DNA from: Pachypanchax playfairii | Taxonomy: Eukaryota > Chordata > Actinopteri > Cyprinodontiformes > Aplocheilidae | DNA: 64,000 nt | Direction of reading: 5' to 3' | NCBI GenBank assembly: GCA_006937955.1 | Contig: SSNP01000010.1 | Coordinates: forward strand, 5,183,044-5,247,043 | Part shown: positions 1 to 12,000 of the stretch, in pieces | Position numbering within the stretch: the stretch's first letter is position 1 | How the letters are laid out: the number at the start of each line of letters is the position of its first letter | Translations under genes and position numbers: made by a program | The notes under the pieces: generated by a model | What the model was told of the DNA's origin: nothing | The model's database searches: none | What the model saw: only the letters and a program-made list of their open reading frames with translations

Positions 1-2081
1 AAGTTTATTTTCAATCAGCAAGTTTCTGATGATGACAAAGTAAAAAAAGAAGCGTAATCGATAAGTTCAAACTTCAAGTATTTACTTTAGACTTTGTGGT
101 TCATAAGTTCACAGTGGCACGTCGGTCCACCAATGATCCATCACATCCTTCTCCTCCTCCCAGTTCTTTTCATTTGACCTATCCTTCACCAAAGCCCAAC
201 CTAATCCCACTAAGTTTGGGCAAAACAGAGCTGGAGGGGGAGGGAGGAGTGAAGGTGGGAGCGAGGTCAAGGGAAACTTGTAGTGTTATCCAGAAGTCAA
301 AGATGTGATTCTGCAGCTACAGTGGTGTGTTCCTCTGGGTTTAACTCTGTAATCCAAACAACATGCTGGAAGTTACAGATATAGTAAAAACACAAGGCTC
401 TGCAGCTTCTTTCTGATTGACTGTTAAGAAAATGGAATAAAAGCAAAACCTGTAACAATGTTAACATCTTACAAGATGGAAAAAATACATTGGAAGTTAC
501 TCTGTTTCCCCTCATTTGCTCAGAATTATTTTCTTTTTTCATCAGAATCAAACCCGGAATTAATAAATGCGTGAACTAATTTTACTGCACGCTCCTAATT
601 TTAGCAACATTTTGCAGGTAGAAGAAGGTCGTCCTGGTAACATGTTTTAGCTGAGAGATAAAGGAACATGTCAAGAATTACACAACAGTTCTTTACAATA
701 CTGGAGTCCAAGTTCATACCATCCAGATGACTAAAACTATATTGTTCTATTGAGATTTTTTGTGTTTCTGGATCAGATATTTGACAAAAAAAATACTTGT
801 CAAAATCCTAAATTGGGCCCTGAGGACTTAATCCTTCCACATCTGGTGATTGGAGATAGCTGACATGTTCAAAAATATAATCAGTGAAAACTGTGACCAG
901 ACATACAAAAGATAAATTATTATGAAATGAAAGTGAAATGATAAAATTAAAAATGATCTTTTAGTGGCACTTTTTACAGGATTTTTTGGTTGCTAGAAGA
1001 CTTCTCCACCTAATCAGTGCTCTAGTGAGTGTTTCATGATCTAATTGAAGTAGATTCTATGATTAAATCCAAAACACAAGAAATAAAATGCTAATTTTAA
1101 TGGGCAGCAGCTGAAGTCCCTTTCTTTTCTTTTTGCCCCATCAAGTTTGAAAATATTGTTAATTATTTTTTTATAAAACGCAAATAAATCCAAACAAAAC
1201 CAACAAAATACTCCCAAAAAAATCTGTTTATACTGTGTGTGTCGTCCTCATAAAGTCTGTGTGAGAATGATAGAAAAACAAACCTGACACAACATTTACC
1301 AACAAGAAAAAAAAACAGGACTGAGTTAATTGTAAGACATTTTAAAATACATGTAATTAGACATTTAATGTTTAAAACATCAGCTACGTGCAGGTGTGTG
1401 GAACTTTCAGCCCCGTGTGCTCAGTCTCCTTCCAAAAATACAAGACTTTGGTTTTATTTTGCGACAACAGAAGGTGGCTAAGACACTTGGTTTATCTTTT
1501 ACATGTATGTTAGAGACACAGGTCCTGTATTTGAACCTAACCTGACTGTGTCCTGAGACTGAAGCAGCCATTAGCACCAGGGATCAGCATCAAAAGGAAA
1601 GGCGCAGTGTGAAGCTGGTCTAATTAGTCATATGAACAGAGGCAACAGACCAAGCACTGCATGCCTCTGGTTGGAGAGGGTGGGGGTGTGCACTGTTTGT
1701 GTGTGTGTGAGGCTGACTTCAGTCAACAGCAGGTGAATCAGAGTCCGTGTTGGTGAAGACATGCTTCAGATCAAAGCTAACGTGTGACCTGAAATAATGT
1801 GCTTCTGAAACAAAATGAAAACATCCTCATTACTTCACTGCAAGTCTTCATTTCACTCGTCTTCAGCTGCGTTTTACGAGCAGCCTGAATCTTTTCTGTA
1901 CTTTGTTTCATAAGAAGTAATAAATAAATTTTGTGTAGCACTCTTTGGTGGTGCAGTAATTCAAATACATTTAACATAGGAAGGACATCATAAATGGAAA
2001 TACGGTGTTCTGTAGAAATATGCTACCTGTTGAGATGTGCTACCGATTCCTTCTGCACATGTGCCGTTCTACAGTCTTAAC
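1..2081. other. Gene-free upstream DNA
   Basis: AT-rich spacer with only short, low-complexity open frames on either strand. I see no exon, RNA gene or recognisable mobile element here. A short GT-rich tract lies near 1700. It belongs to the long non-coding region upstream of tbx20. Confidence 0.6.
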
Positions 2082-2674
2082 TTTAAAGAGGCCCTTCCAT
2101 TAAAAACGGTTTTTCTGAGGTTTCTGCTGAATATTTTAGCTCCACAGGTGTTCTTACCTTCATACTTGGTGTGAAAACAGGTCAACAACTTCTCTTTCAG
2201 TTTTTATCTCTCAAACTACGCAGGTGGCGCTAACACCCGAGTTCTCTCGAGTCTGAACAGCCTGTATCTGTTTCGTCACAACTCCTTTGTTCGTTAATTT
2301 TCGGCAGCTCCCACAGTTGAAACCACACCTAGCATGCTGCTAGCTAAAAGCTGTTAGCATAAAGTAGCAAACAGGAAGACACAACGCCAGACGTTGCCAT
2401 GCACAGCGGGGCAGGAAACAGTATACCTTGCTCTCAAAGGCTAGTTTGTTAGCCAATCAGAGTCCAGCAAATTCGAACAATGAATATGAACGAGCTGCTC
2501 ACGAAGCCTGACGAAGCAGCCTGACGGAAGGAGCCGGAACCACCCAAATTTTAACATAGACAGATTGAAAGGTCTGTTAATCAGTGTTTCCTGACGTTTT
2601 TTAGATATAAAATGTTTCATATTACTGGTTAATACTTAAGAAATAACCACAAAGTCCTGAAATGACCTCTTTAA
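2082..2674. mobile_element. Short inverted-repeat element (MITE-like), copy A
   Basis: The left end reads CTTTAAAGAGGCCC and the right end GACCTCTTTAAA, so the ends form a terminal inverted repeat of the form TTAAAGAGGNC. The interior has no open frame. The reverse complement of 53982-54371 matches it along most of its length, including the block with GCGGGGCAGGAAACAGTAT and the block TCAGTGTTTCCTGACGTT. This copy is longer (about 590 bp against 390). That pattern fits a non-autonomous DNA transposon family; the superfamily is not clear from the ends. Confidence 0.75.
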
Positions 2675-3484
2675 AAGTCATTTTGTACTGCTTTATGACA
2701 TCCACATGGGACTTTTAGAGTTGATGCTTTCTTTAAGTTAACACATGAAACAAATCAACCAAACAATTTGCACAGCCTTTGCTTTGGAGACTTAGTGTTT
2801 TTATGTTTTATTTTATGTTTTATGTTTCAGTTAGTTGTTTAATGAAAAAGGCAGCAGTTAAAGTAACAGCTGAGTGAAGGTCTCAACAGCTGAGATGGGA
2901 TTTAAAGGGGATGAACCGCCTCCCAAACTAAAGATCTGATCATATAATTGTCAACTTGTGGTACAAACATAACGTTACTTTAAAATAATGCTTTTGATAG
3001 TTTTTGTTGATGTTTTAAAAAGTTATCTCTGCCTGGAAGTTGCAGATTAGCTGTGGACATGTGATAGAAACATGATGAATCATGGAGTGATACAGAGTGA
3101 CTGATAAGCACCAATCAGGAAGTGAATGTGAGTGTCTGCCTCATTGTTTCCTAAAGTCTCTGCTACCTTTCACCAAATCAGCATTACAAACAGAGATTTT
3201 TATCATTCTTACCAAACAGGTATATTTTCTGTGAGAAGGAGTAAAATGATGAAATTGTGAGGCTTTATATTTCTCCATCGGTTTATGCAGACAGAGGAAG
3301 GTGTTCAGTGAGGTGTGCAAGTTTTATTAGCAACATGAACCGTGTAGGTTTCAGAGAAATGGGCCCTCTGGTGCCCTGTGAGACCTGCAGGTGTACATGT
3401 CATGTAATATGCAGAAGCAGCTGTGATAATTGGGATTTACATTGACAAAACAAAAGTATGCACATATATTAAACATATTCCTGC
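2675..3484. other. Spacer, nothing recognised
   Basis: AT-rich DNA without a supported gene. The short open frame at 3257-3445 has no recognisable domain and no splice context. Confidence 0.5.
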
Positions 3485-3780
3485 TTTATGCTCTGTAATC
3501 TGGTAAAAAAAATTGGGAAGGAGGTGAAAGGGTCGGGTCAGAACAACAGCCATTTCATTACTGTGGCTCAAATGTCCCAGGATTCAATTCAATCATGGGG
3601 CGATTATTTTTCCACAGATTCCACTCTGCGGGGAATTGGCTGTCGTTTGTTGCTGACCTTTTCACGCAGCAGCCATTTATCTCCCGAATAATTGTTCAAA
3701 CGGTTTCATCGTCATATCCCTGAGTGCTGCAGACCCAGAGTGTGGTGAGCCGTCACCTATCCTGTTATGTCCTGATGCTG
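3485..3780. promoter_or_regulatory. Candidate conserved non-coding element upstream of tbx20
   Basis: This block has more balanced base composition than its AT-rich flanks and a dense, non-repetitive texture with homeodomain- and TCF-like cores such as CATTTCATTA, ATTCAATTC and CGAATAATTG. Such blocks upstream of developmental T-box genes are often deeply conserved enhancers. The call rests on appearance and context only. Confidence 0.35.
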
Positions 3781-4010
3781 GGTGCTGGTGCACACACTGA
3801 GTAAACATCAGGATCAAAAATAAATGTGTTTTAAAATAAAAGTGTCATCATTAAAGATGGTTTTTATATTAAAAATCATGAATAATTATAGAATATTGTC
3901 CATTTAAACTCTATTATAAGAGATATTTTAGTCAATATTACCCTGCCACGTCCGTCATGTTTCACTTCTAAAAAACAAATTCTGACATATGTCTTAAATC
4001 AGTACAAAAT

Positions 4011-4618
4011 AACTTTTAAAACTTTAAGCTACAGTTTTGAAATTTGTTTAAATGGATACTCAAAAACATGTTCATTTTCAGACACTCTGGACGTCTCTGG
4101 TCCTCCTATATTACACTTAATAACTTCAGTAATTCAGGTTGCAGCAGGAAGTGGTGTTCTGATGATTTATGCTGTCCTGATGAAAAATGCAGCCATAGTA
4201 CAAATTAACAACTTATTTCATAACAAGATGTCATTAGAAGTTTATACAGTATTCTTGTTTATGGTGAGTGTGTCCTGTTAGTTATTTAATCATATTTTTA
4301 TGATCCTTCTCTGATATTTTCTATATAAAAGCCCTCTGGGTCCTTATCGGCCATTGTTGGGTCCTTCTCCTCTGGGTGTGTCCAAAGATTTGCCTGTTGC
4401 TCTGACAATGCAAATAAAGTAAAAATAACATAGTTAAAATGTATTTATGGGAAAATATAGAAACAAAAAATAAACGATAAATCTGTTTATTGAAGTCAAG
4501 ACTGTAGAACAGCACATGTGCAGAAGGAATCTCAATAGGTAACATATTTCAACAGAACACCGGGTCCAGCACTGGCCGTCTGAGACACGGCTGCAGTTAT
4601 TTAGTACTGCTTTAAATA
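4011..4618 (+). repeat. Dispersed repeat, copy 1
   Basis: It begins sharply at AACTTTTAAAACTTTAAGCTAC and is matched in the same orientation at 40147-40725, with clear similarity over about 550 bp. Shared blocks include ATTACACTTAATAACTTCAG, AGAAGTTTATACAGTATTC and GGGTCCTTCTCCTCTGGGTG. Toward the 3' end both copies have a GACAATGCAAATAAAGTAA-like string that resembles the tails of fish LINE-type elements. The family is not identified. The small open frames inside it differ between the copies, so it is not an active gene. Confidence 0.75.
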
Positions 4619-4824
4619 ACAAGCAAAGCGTAATCGCTGACATGAATATTAATGACACGGGCACACAATAAATATTCTACAATTTTGCTGCTTCTTTTTT
4701 GTAAGTCATCGTATGTTCAGCTGTGTCGTCACCAAGCTCCATCTGGGTTTTACCATGCTGTTTTATTTAAGGTGGTTCAGGCCCCTGAAAGTGTGAATAA
4801 TATTCCGAATGGAGGGACGTTTAA

Positions 4825-5125
4825 GTGGGAAAGCTTTTAACACATTATCCACTGGCAATTGCGAGATAATCTGATTTGCCAGCGCAGGTCTCTTATTAAA
4901 TATCTGCAGCAGCAGATTTGCATTCAGGAGTCTCCTAATAGGTTTAGCTGCTTGGCCGATCTCTGGCTCTGTGTTTGTGTCAGAGAAGAGAGAAAGTCAC
5001 ACTGAGGACACACACTCAGACACAGAAACAGACCACTCAGAGGTCAGAACATGATGCCAGATGCTCCTTCAGAGCCTCTCGGCTTGAATGTGGCTCCCTC
5101 TAGTCTCTCTCATTGGCTGCAGTAA
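4825..5125. promoter_or_regulatory. Candidate conserved non-coding element upstream of tbx20
   Basis: A compact, non-repetitive stretch with a GATA-type AGATAATCT, ATTTGCAT (octamer-like) and several TAAT/ATTA cores, bounded by AT-rich filler. No open frame is supported. Its position about 2 kb upstream of the tbx20 TATA box suggests an enhancer. This is inferred from texture, not from an alignment. Confidence 0.35.
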
Positions 5126-6635
5126 ACTAAATACTGGAGAAAAAATGTTTTGTCATGGATTTTATTTTTAATGTTTAAATCTAACATTAGGAACCCTGGG
5201 CAGTGTGAATCAGATGATCTGATAGAAACAATAAGACCTCTGCAGATTTCACAAAGCTGTTACATGAAATCTTTACATATATAATATTGACATGATTTAT
5301 GGGTATTTTCTGAAGATATATTTGATTTCTTCCTGATTATATGTACATTTAACAACCTGATATCTTCTGATTTGTCTTCAATTCTTAACTGAGATGGAAA
5401 AACCCTTTTCTTTTATGTTTTATAATATTATTGCCTGAAACATGTTGGCAGTGTATATAAAGATGTGGTCTCTAGTGTTTGGAAGGAATTGGGAGCATAA
5501 AGTAATAGTTTAAAACCGCAGAAGCCTCATACAACAAACACACTGCTGCTCAAAGAAGAACACGTTTCTTTAGTCTGTAAGTATTTACAGTCACAACCAT
5601 CTACAATGTTTTAGATGATCTGGTAGCTGTTCTGAAATAATGTCAAAAATTACCTCAGAAATTTTTTTTTATTGTTTTATTTGTTTATTATTTGTTTCCT
5701 TTTTCTGTTTTAAACGTGGATCTTCTAAAGTGACACATATTTTGAATAAAAAATGAACATTTACAGTTAAATTATATTGAAAAGAAACATAGTTCTTTAT
5801 TTTGTACATTGTTTCAAATTAATTTGATTAATTTCTTGTTGACTCCGATTCTGTTTACGCCTGATGTTTGGTACGTATCTCCAAAAGTGATCAGATCTTC
5901 CTTATTTATATTAAGATATACACACCCATTACTAAATATATGATGTGTTTTAACCTGCATCCAGTTCCAAATCTCCACATGCTTCACATTAAAGTCAGAT
6001 AAAAGAGATTGCAGTTCACTGAATGACCTCTGAAGTGTCCAGATTTTATTTTCCATCAATGAGTGAAACAGTCCAGGTTGTTTTTCTGATCAGATGCAGC
6101 TATCAGGTTTTGAATAACAGGTTCGTACCTTGTTTATGATGTTTTTAATATTATTATTTTTACTTTATTCAAACATTTTGTGAAATAAATGAAAAACATG
6201 AAGCAAAGATTCAGGAAAAGATGACAACAGCTGTGCAGTGATTAAAAAAAACACATAAATAAAAAATAAACAAGAACTCTGCTGGTTTGGCCTTTTAAAA
6301 CAGAAATAAATAGAAAAAATGCTAAGATTTAAAAAAGGACACAGACCATGACTGACAAACCAAGAAAACTCCAAATTCTTTATCAGAAATGAAAACTGAA
6401 ATATTTGAAGCTTCTCTCACCTCCTTTCAAGGGGTTTCATCAAGTCATTTACCATCATTTTGGATTATTATTTGGTTTTTGGTTCCCAACATGAAGGGGT
6501 TCCAAATATAAAGGTGATACTTTCCTTTTCAGTATTAATTTCCTGTGTAAATGTTTATCATCTCCATCTGTCATCAGTCCAAAGTCATAAAACTCTCACA
6601 TTATAGTTTCCTTTTCTCTCTTCTCTGTCTGTTCC

Positions 6636-6638
<3 letters not shown>
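5126..6638. other. AT-rich spacer before tbx20 promoter
   Basis: No gene is supported. A minus-strand open frame at 5814-6059 (81 codons) has no recognised domain. TATATAAA occurs near 5455 but no gene follows it. Confidence 0.5.
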
Positions 6639-6708
<70 letters not shown>

Positions 6709-6720
6709 GAGAGAGAGAGA
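6639..6720. repeat. Compound (GT)n(GA)n microsatellite
   Basis: About 19 GT units run directly into about 20 GA units with one interruption. The tract ends roughly 135 bp upstream of the tbx20 TATA box, so its length may vary between individuals close to the core promoter. Confidence 0.95.
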
Positions 6721-6855
6721 TTTTGATTTTTTTAAAGAAAAAAAATAGAAAGCCTGGCAGCCTGGGGTTATTTAATTGGCTGCTCGGTTTCAGGGCCTCG
6801 ATGGGTGAGAGTGTGACGTGGAAGCGGTGGCAGCGATTGGAGGGCAGGCTGGAAT

Positions 6856-6861
6856 TATAAA
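6856..6861 (+). promoter_or_regulatory. tbx20: tbx20 TATA box
   Basis: TATAAA lies 298 bp upstream of the tbx20 start codon in locally GC-richer DNA (GGAATTATAAAGGGGAGGGG). A transcript start near 6885-6895 would give a 5' leader of roughly 270 bases. The assignment is by motif and spacing. Confidence 0.55.
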
Positions 6862-7159
6862 GGGGAGGGGGAACCGAACCGAAGCGTCCCAAAGAGTAGC
6901 CGGCCTCACAGAGCTACAACTCTCAGGAGCGTCTTCCCTCATCATGAATCCAACAAAACTCCAAACCCGGCAGCAATAAAAGCTTCTGAAACTGTTTGTA
7001 ATAATCTGCGCTTCCAGCGAAAAGCCCTGAAATCTGGGAATACTGCGCATTACTTCCTGATCCTTCTTCGTGCCGCTGGGAGCCAAAAACAGACGGTGTT
7101 TGTGGAGGATTTCACTTCTGAAATAATCAGAAAGGATTTTTATTTTATTTTTCACCGAC

Positions 7160-9013
7160 ATGGAGTACACATCATCCCCCAAACCGCAGCTCTCATCCCG
7201 CGCCAATGCTTTCTCAATAGCCGCCCTGATGTCCAGCGGGAAGTCCAGTAAGGACAAGGAGGCGGAGGAGAACACCATCAAACCTCTCGGTGAGAACCAG
7301 AACTCCTCCATGTGTACTTTATGTTAAAGACAGAAACCGTCAACAAAATGAACTATTTTTAATTTCTTTTGAACTTGAAAACTTCGTCTAAGGCTACAAA
7401 TGTAAGAAAAAATAATCAAATATTGGCTCGAGCACAAGTTTAGAAATGCCTGAAGTGAATTCAATGGGAGGATTTTCGCGAGTAAAATCAAATGTAATAT
7501 TTTCAAATTAGGAATGTAAATAAAATGTTTTCCTAAATATGTTTAAAAATACGTTCAACCTTTCAGTGTTTGCAGAAATTCGAACTAACAGCTGCTTTAA
7601 ATTGAACTTATATAGATGAATAGATGTTTACAGTTTAAAATGACCTTGAGTGACAGGATGTCTCAATTTTACAAGAAAAAATGGAAAAAGTTTTTTTCTT
7701 CATGGGAATTTTATTTCTTACCCCTTATCTGGTTTTTAAAATCGACAGATAATTTAAATACTTATTATCATTTTATATCTTGGATTTTTTTAATGAATGG
7801 TAAATTAAAAAAAAATCAAATAAAATCAGTAACATGCAAAACATGTTCATTTGGTTTTGGTTCTTATTATAATTTAAACACGTTGTAAACATTAAACATC
7901 AAATAATATTTATCATTAAACTTTGTCTTTATGTTCTTTGTAGTGAAATTTGAATACATTTAATGATAAGATTTATTAAGATTTTAAAACAATGTTTTTG
8001 TTGTTTCCGATAAAATAAAATAAAATAAAATAAAATAAAATAAAATAAAATAAAATAAAATAAAATAAAATAAAATAAAATAAAATAAAATAAAATAAAA
8101 TAAAATATTTGGTTCTGCTTATGTTCTCCTCTTTTTACTTTGATCAAACAGAACAGTTTGTGGAGAAGTCCTCCTGCAACCAGCAGGCCCTGGCGGACCT
8201 CTCCTCTCTGGACGGGCATGGGGACTTCAGCGGGAGCGCGCCGGCTGTGTGCACGGAGCCGCTCATCCCCACCAATCCCGGCATCCCTAGCGAGGAGATG
8301 GCGAAGATCTCCTGCAGCCTGGAGACCAAAGAGTTGTGGGACAAATTCCACGAGCTCGGCACCGAGATGATCATCACCAAATCTGGAAGGTGAACTATTT
8401 TCTGATATAATCCGCCTCATCATGTTGACTACAAGAATTCATAGATTAAAAGTAGTAAATCTGGGTATTGATGAGTAGATTAAAGAAGAGAAGCAGGTGA
8501 CACCACGTGAAAAAGCACGTGATGTTCAGTCATGTTGTTTCATGTTTGAATTTAAATCTTATATCCCCCCCCACACACACACACACACACAAACACACAC
8601 CTGACTGTTATTTAGTTAGCTATTGCAACAAGCAAATAAAAACAAAATCGAGGCCGGTTAGATTTCTGCAGACGATCAGAACTGGGTTTTTTCTTTATTT
8701 TCTGTTTCTGTGGAAGTTTTAACATCCGCACGTTTTAATTTTTTGTTGTTGTTTGGTTATTTGTTTGTTTAACAAAAACTACAGTATAAAAAGAAACTAG
8801 TTCATTAATGTTCCACATGCTGTTTTACTCCGCAGTTTGATGTTTGAAACAAAAAAAATATTCACAAATGTTTGATTTTTGGCTACTAAAAAATATTCAA
8901 AATATTTGAATAACGTTTTTATTATTTCTTTATTTATTTTTATGATATTAGGGATTTTGTTATACAAAAAATGTGTTTCTATATTTATTTGAAACAATTA
9001 ACTCTCACGAAAC

Positions 9014-9080
<67 letters not shown>

Positions 9081-12000
9081 TGATGATGGCCTTCCCCCTT
9101 CAGGAGGATGTTTCCGACCATTCGGGTCTCGTTCTCCGGGGTGGACCAGGACTCCAAGTACATTGTGTTGATGGACATCGTCCCGGTGGACAACAAGCGG
9201 TACCGCTACGCGTACCACCGCTCCTCCTGGCTGGTAGCCGGAAAGGCCGACCCCCCGCTGCCCGCCAGGTGAAAACTATTTTCTTAAAATGCTTTGATTT
9301 TTTTTTATATAACCTGCCAAAAAAATCAGAATCCACGTGAAGCTTGGTCAGAGAGGAGACGCGCTTCACGTCAATCAAAGAGTTTGTGTTTGGGCTCATG
9401 GTCACAGAAATGAGAGAATCAGCAATTTCACGCCAGATTTACCGGAAACTGTTTGGACACGTGCTGGAGAAATCAGCGCTGTGAGAGGTTTATAGAAACA
9501 ATCAACTGATGATGTGTTCTTTAAATCAGAACAGACAGACAGATTCTTCCGTTTCAGTTTCACATGTTCTTTAAATGGAACCGAAACAGGAAATTGTTAG
9601 TAAAAAAGAGAAAATGAAATGGCAACATGCTTCATGTTGGTCACCAGCAAGATGTCCGAGGTGAATGGAATTAAGGAAGTTGTTCCAGTTAAGAATTTAT
9701 CTTTTTAAAGCCTCGTGATTTTGTTTTAAGGATAACAAAAAAAATAATTTTACATCAGAACCACCTGTTAAGTTAGAAAAACGTGCCAGCATGCCAACGA
9801 AACACTAATTTATCTGTTAGCTGCAATCAAGTGCTGTACGCTGATTGGTTGCGACACCTCCACTTCACATAGCAACCAGTCAGCCAATCAGAGCTGACGT
9901 CTTTTATTCCTGGCAGGTTGTACGTGCACCCAGACTCGCCGTTCACCGGAGAGCAGCTGATGAAGCAAATGGTTTCGTTCGAGAAAGTCAAGCTGACGAA
10001 CAATGAACTGGACCAACACGGACATGTAAGAACATCTTGATCTTTTCATTTCATGATTAAAAAATAAATAAATAAAACACATGAAACATATTCAAGCGCG
10101 TGCGTGAATATGTTTCATGTTGCTTCAATTCTGAAGTTTGGACTCTGCTGGGATTTGTAGCCTATAATGTATTTGACTTGTTTCAGTTTTAAACTACAGA
10201 ATAATATTTGAAACAGCTTGTGGACCCGAACAGAACCACTCGGAACCCCGGCAGCACAAAACACCAACAGACTCTAAATCATTTTTGTTTCCTGTTTTTC
10301 TTTATTTTCCTCCATAAAACTCAAACAGAGCAGTTATTAACGAGTTACTACCACTTATTTATAACATTAATTTATTAGTATGTGATAATTTACATTTTTT
10401 CTCTTAATATCAAGTTTATCTGATCGTTCTGTTTTCATTAGACTTTTTAAAATCAGAAATCAGCACAAAACAAACAAATCACGTCCCTGCCATATTTAGT
10501 ATGAAACTTTCGTTTGATTTGATTAAATTGTTAGAATTTTAGCTCTAAACGTACTGAAGTTTAAAAATGATCACGTGGTACAACAAGCTTTTAACTTTTT
10601 AACAGACAGGAAAAAATCAGAGATGTTCGTATTTGAGATTTGAATGAGGCTTATAATAAATTCTGAATAAATATCTGGAGCAGCATCAAAAATTTAGCTT
10701 TAATTTAAATAAGGAGCTACTGAGTCACACACTCATTTAACATTTTACAGGTAAGAAATTATCTTCTGTTAATTTAATAATGCTGGATAAGATATAAAGA
10801 AGAAAGAACTCTGTAGCCTGTTTGTGAGTCTGTTAGTGTGGCTCTCAGTAAAAATAAAGACATTGAACGGGGTCATGACAGGACATGTCAGCAGGTACAA
10901 CAGGATGGTTGACGGATGTGTTTTCTTATTGCTTACATGGAGCTCTGTGACGCAGCAGGAAAATACACTCATTGATTTATAGATTGTTGCCAGTTGTTTG
11001 CATGAAAAACAGAAATGATCACCTATATACGGTGTTTGAAGATTTCAAATTGATTTAGATTTATTGTTTTTTTCATTTGTTTTTCTTTTTCATGCTCTGC
11101 AGATCATCCTGAACTCCATGCACAAGTATCAGCCTCGAGTCCACATCATCAAGAAGAAGGACCACACCGCCTCACTGCTCAATCTCAAGTCTGAGGAGTT
11201 CCGCACCTTCGTTTTTGTTGAGACTGTCTTCACTGCGGTCACAGCTTACCAAAACCAGCTGGTGAGTCTGTCCGAGTCTCTGTCCGAGTCTCGGTCCGAG
11301 TCTCTGTCTGAGTCGTGTTTCAACACAAGACTTCTGCTTCATTTCAAAGTAGGATTCAGGGCAAATATTTGCTGCAAAGTGAAACTGCTGGAATAGTTTC
11401 TAATCAAAATCTGCAGCTTTGTGTGATACAATAAAAATACTTAACATTACTCTATTATTTTAACTTTTCAGATATATTATATATAGATGAATATATCTGA
11501 AAAAGCACGTCTGTAAGTCCTGACTTCTTTTAGAACTGCTTCACTTGCAAATGATAAAAGTTTTGACACATTAAGTTGTTTTTTTATATAAAATAAGTAA
11601 AGGCATCGTTTAAATCTATCACAATCAAACTGTTCTTATTGGCTCCTCATACAGATGTTCGTTAGTTGTTACAAGTAAAATGACAATTAAAAAGCCATTT
11701 GTGTGGCGCCCCCTAGTGTTCAGATACAGGCTGGAATTCTTGCTGTTTCAGATGAATCTCAGAAGAATAAACACTTTCCTTATTGGGGTTTTAAATCTAC
11801 ATATCAAATGAGATTTTAGGATGACGTGTTTTGAATGTGTTACAAACATTATTTTTAGACATAAAAAGTTTGTTTTTCTTGCAAAAATTTGAACAAGATG
11901 TGAAATTTCAAGAGTTTCTACCACATATGATAGTAGGTTTACAACAGAATATTACGTGGATGAAATTAACCTCTTCAAATATACTAGTATGTTAAATGTA

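Noticed and set aside
6790..7311. 173-codon minus-strand open frame
   Set aside because: It is the antisense of the tbx20 promoter and first exon and has no domain of its own.
7929..8423. 164-codon minus-strand open frame
   Set aside because: Antisense of tbx20 exon 2 plus the (TAAAA)n array.
8971..9218. Frames with long Asn, Leu or Tyr runs
   Set aside because: Produced by the (AAT)n microsatellite, not coding.
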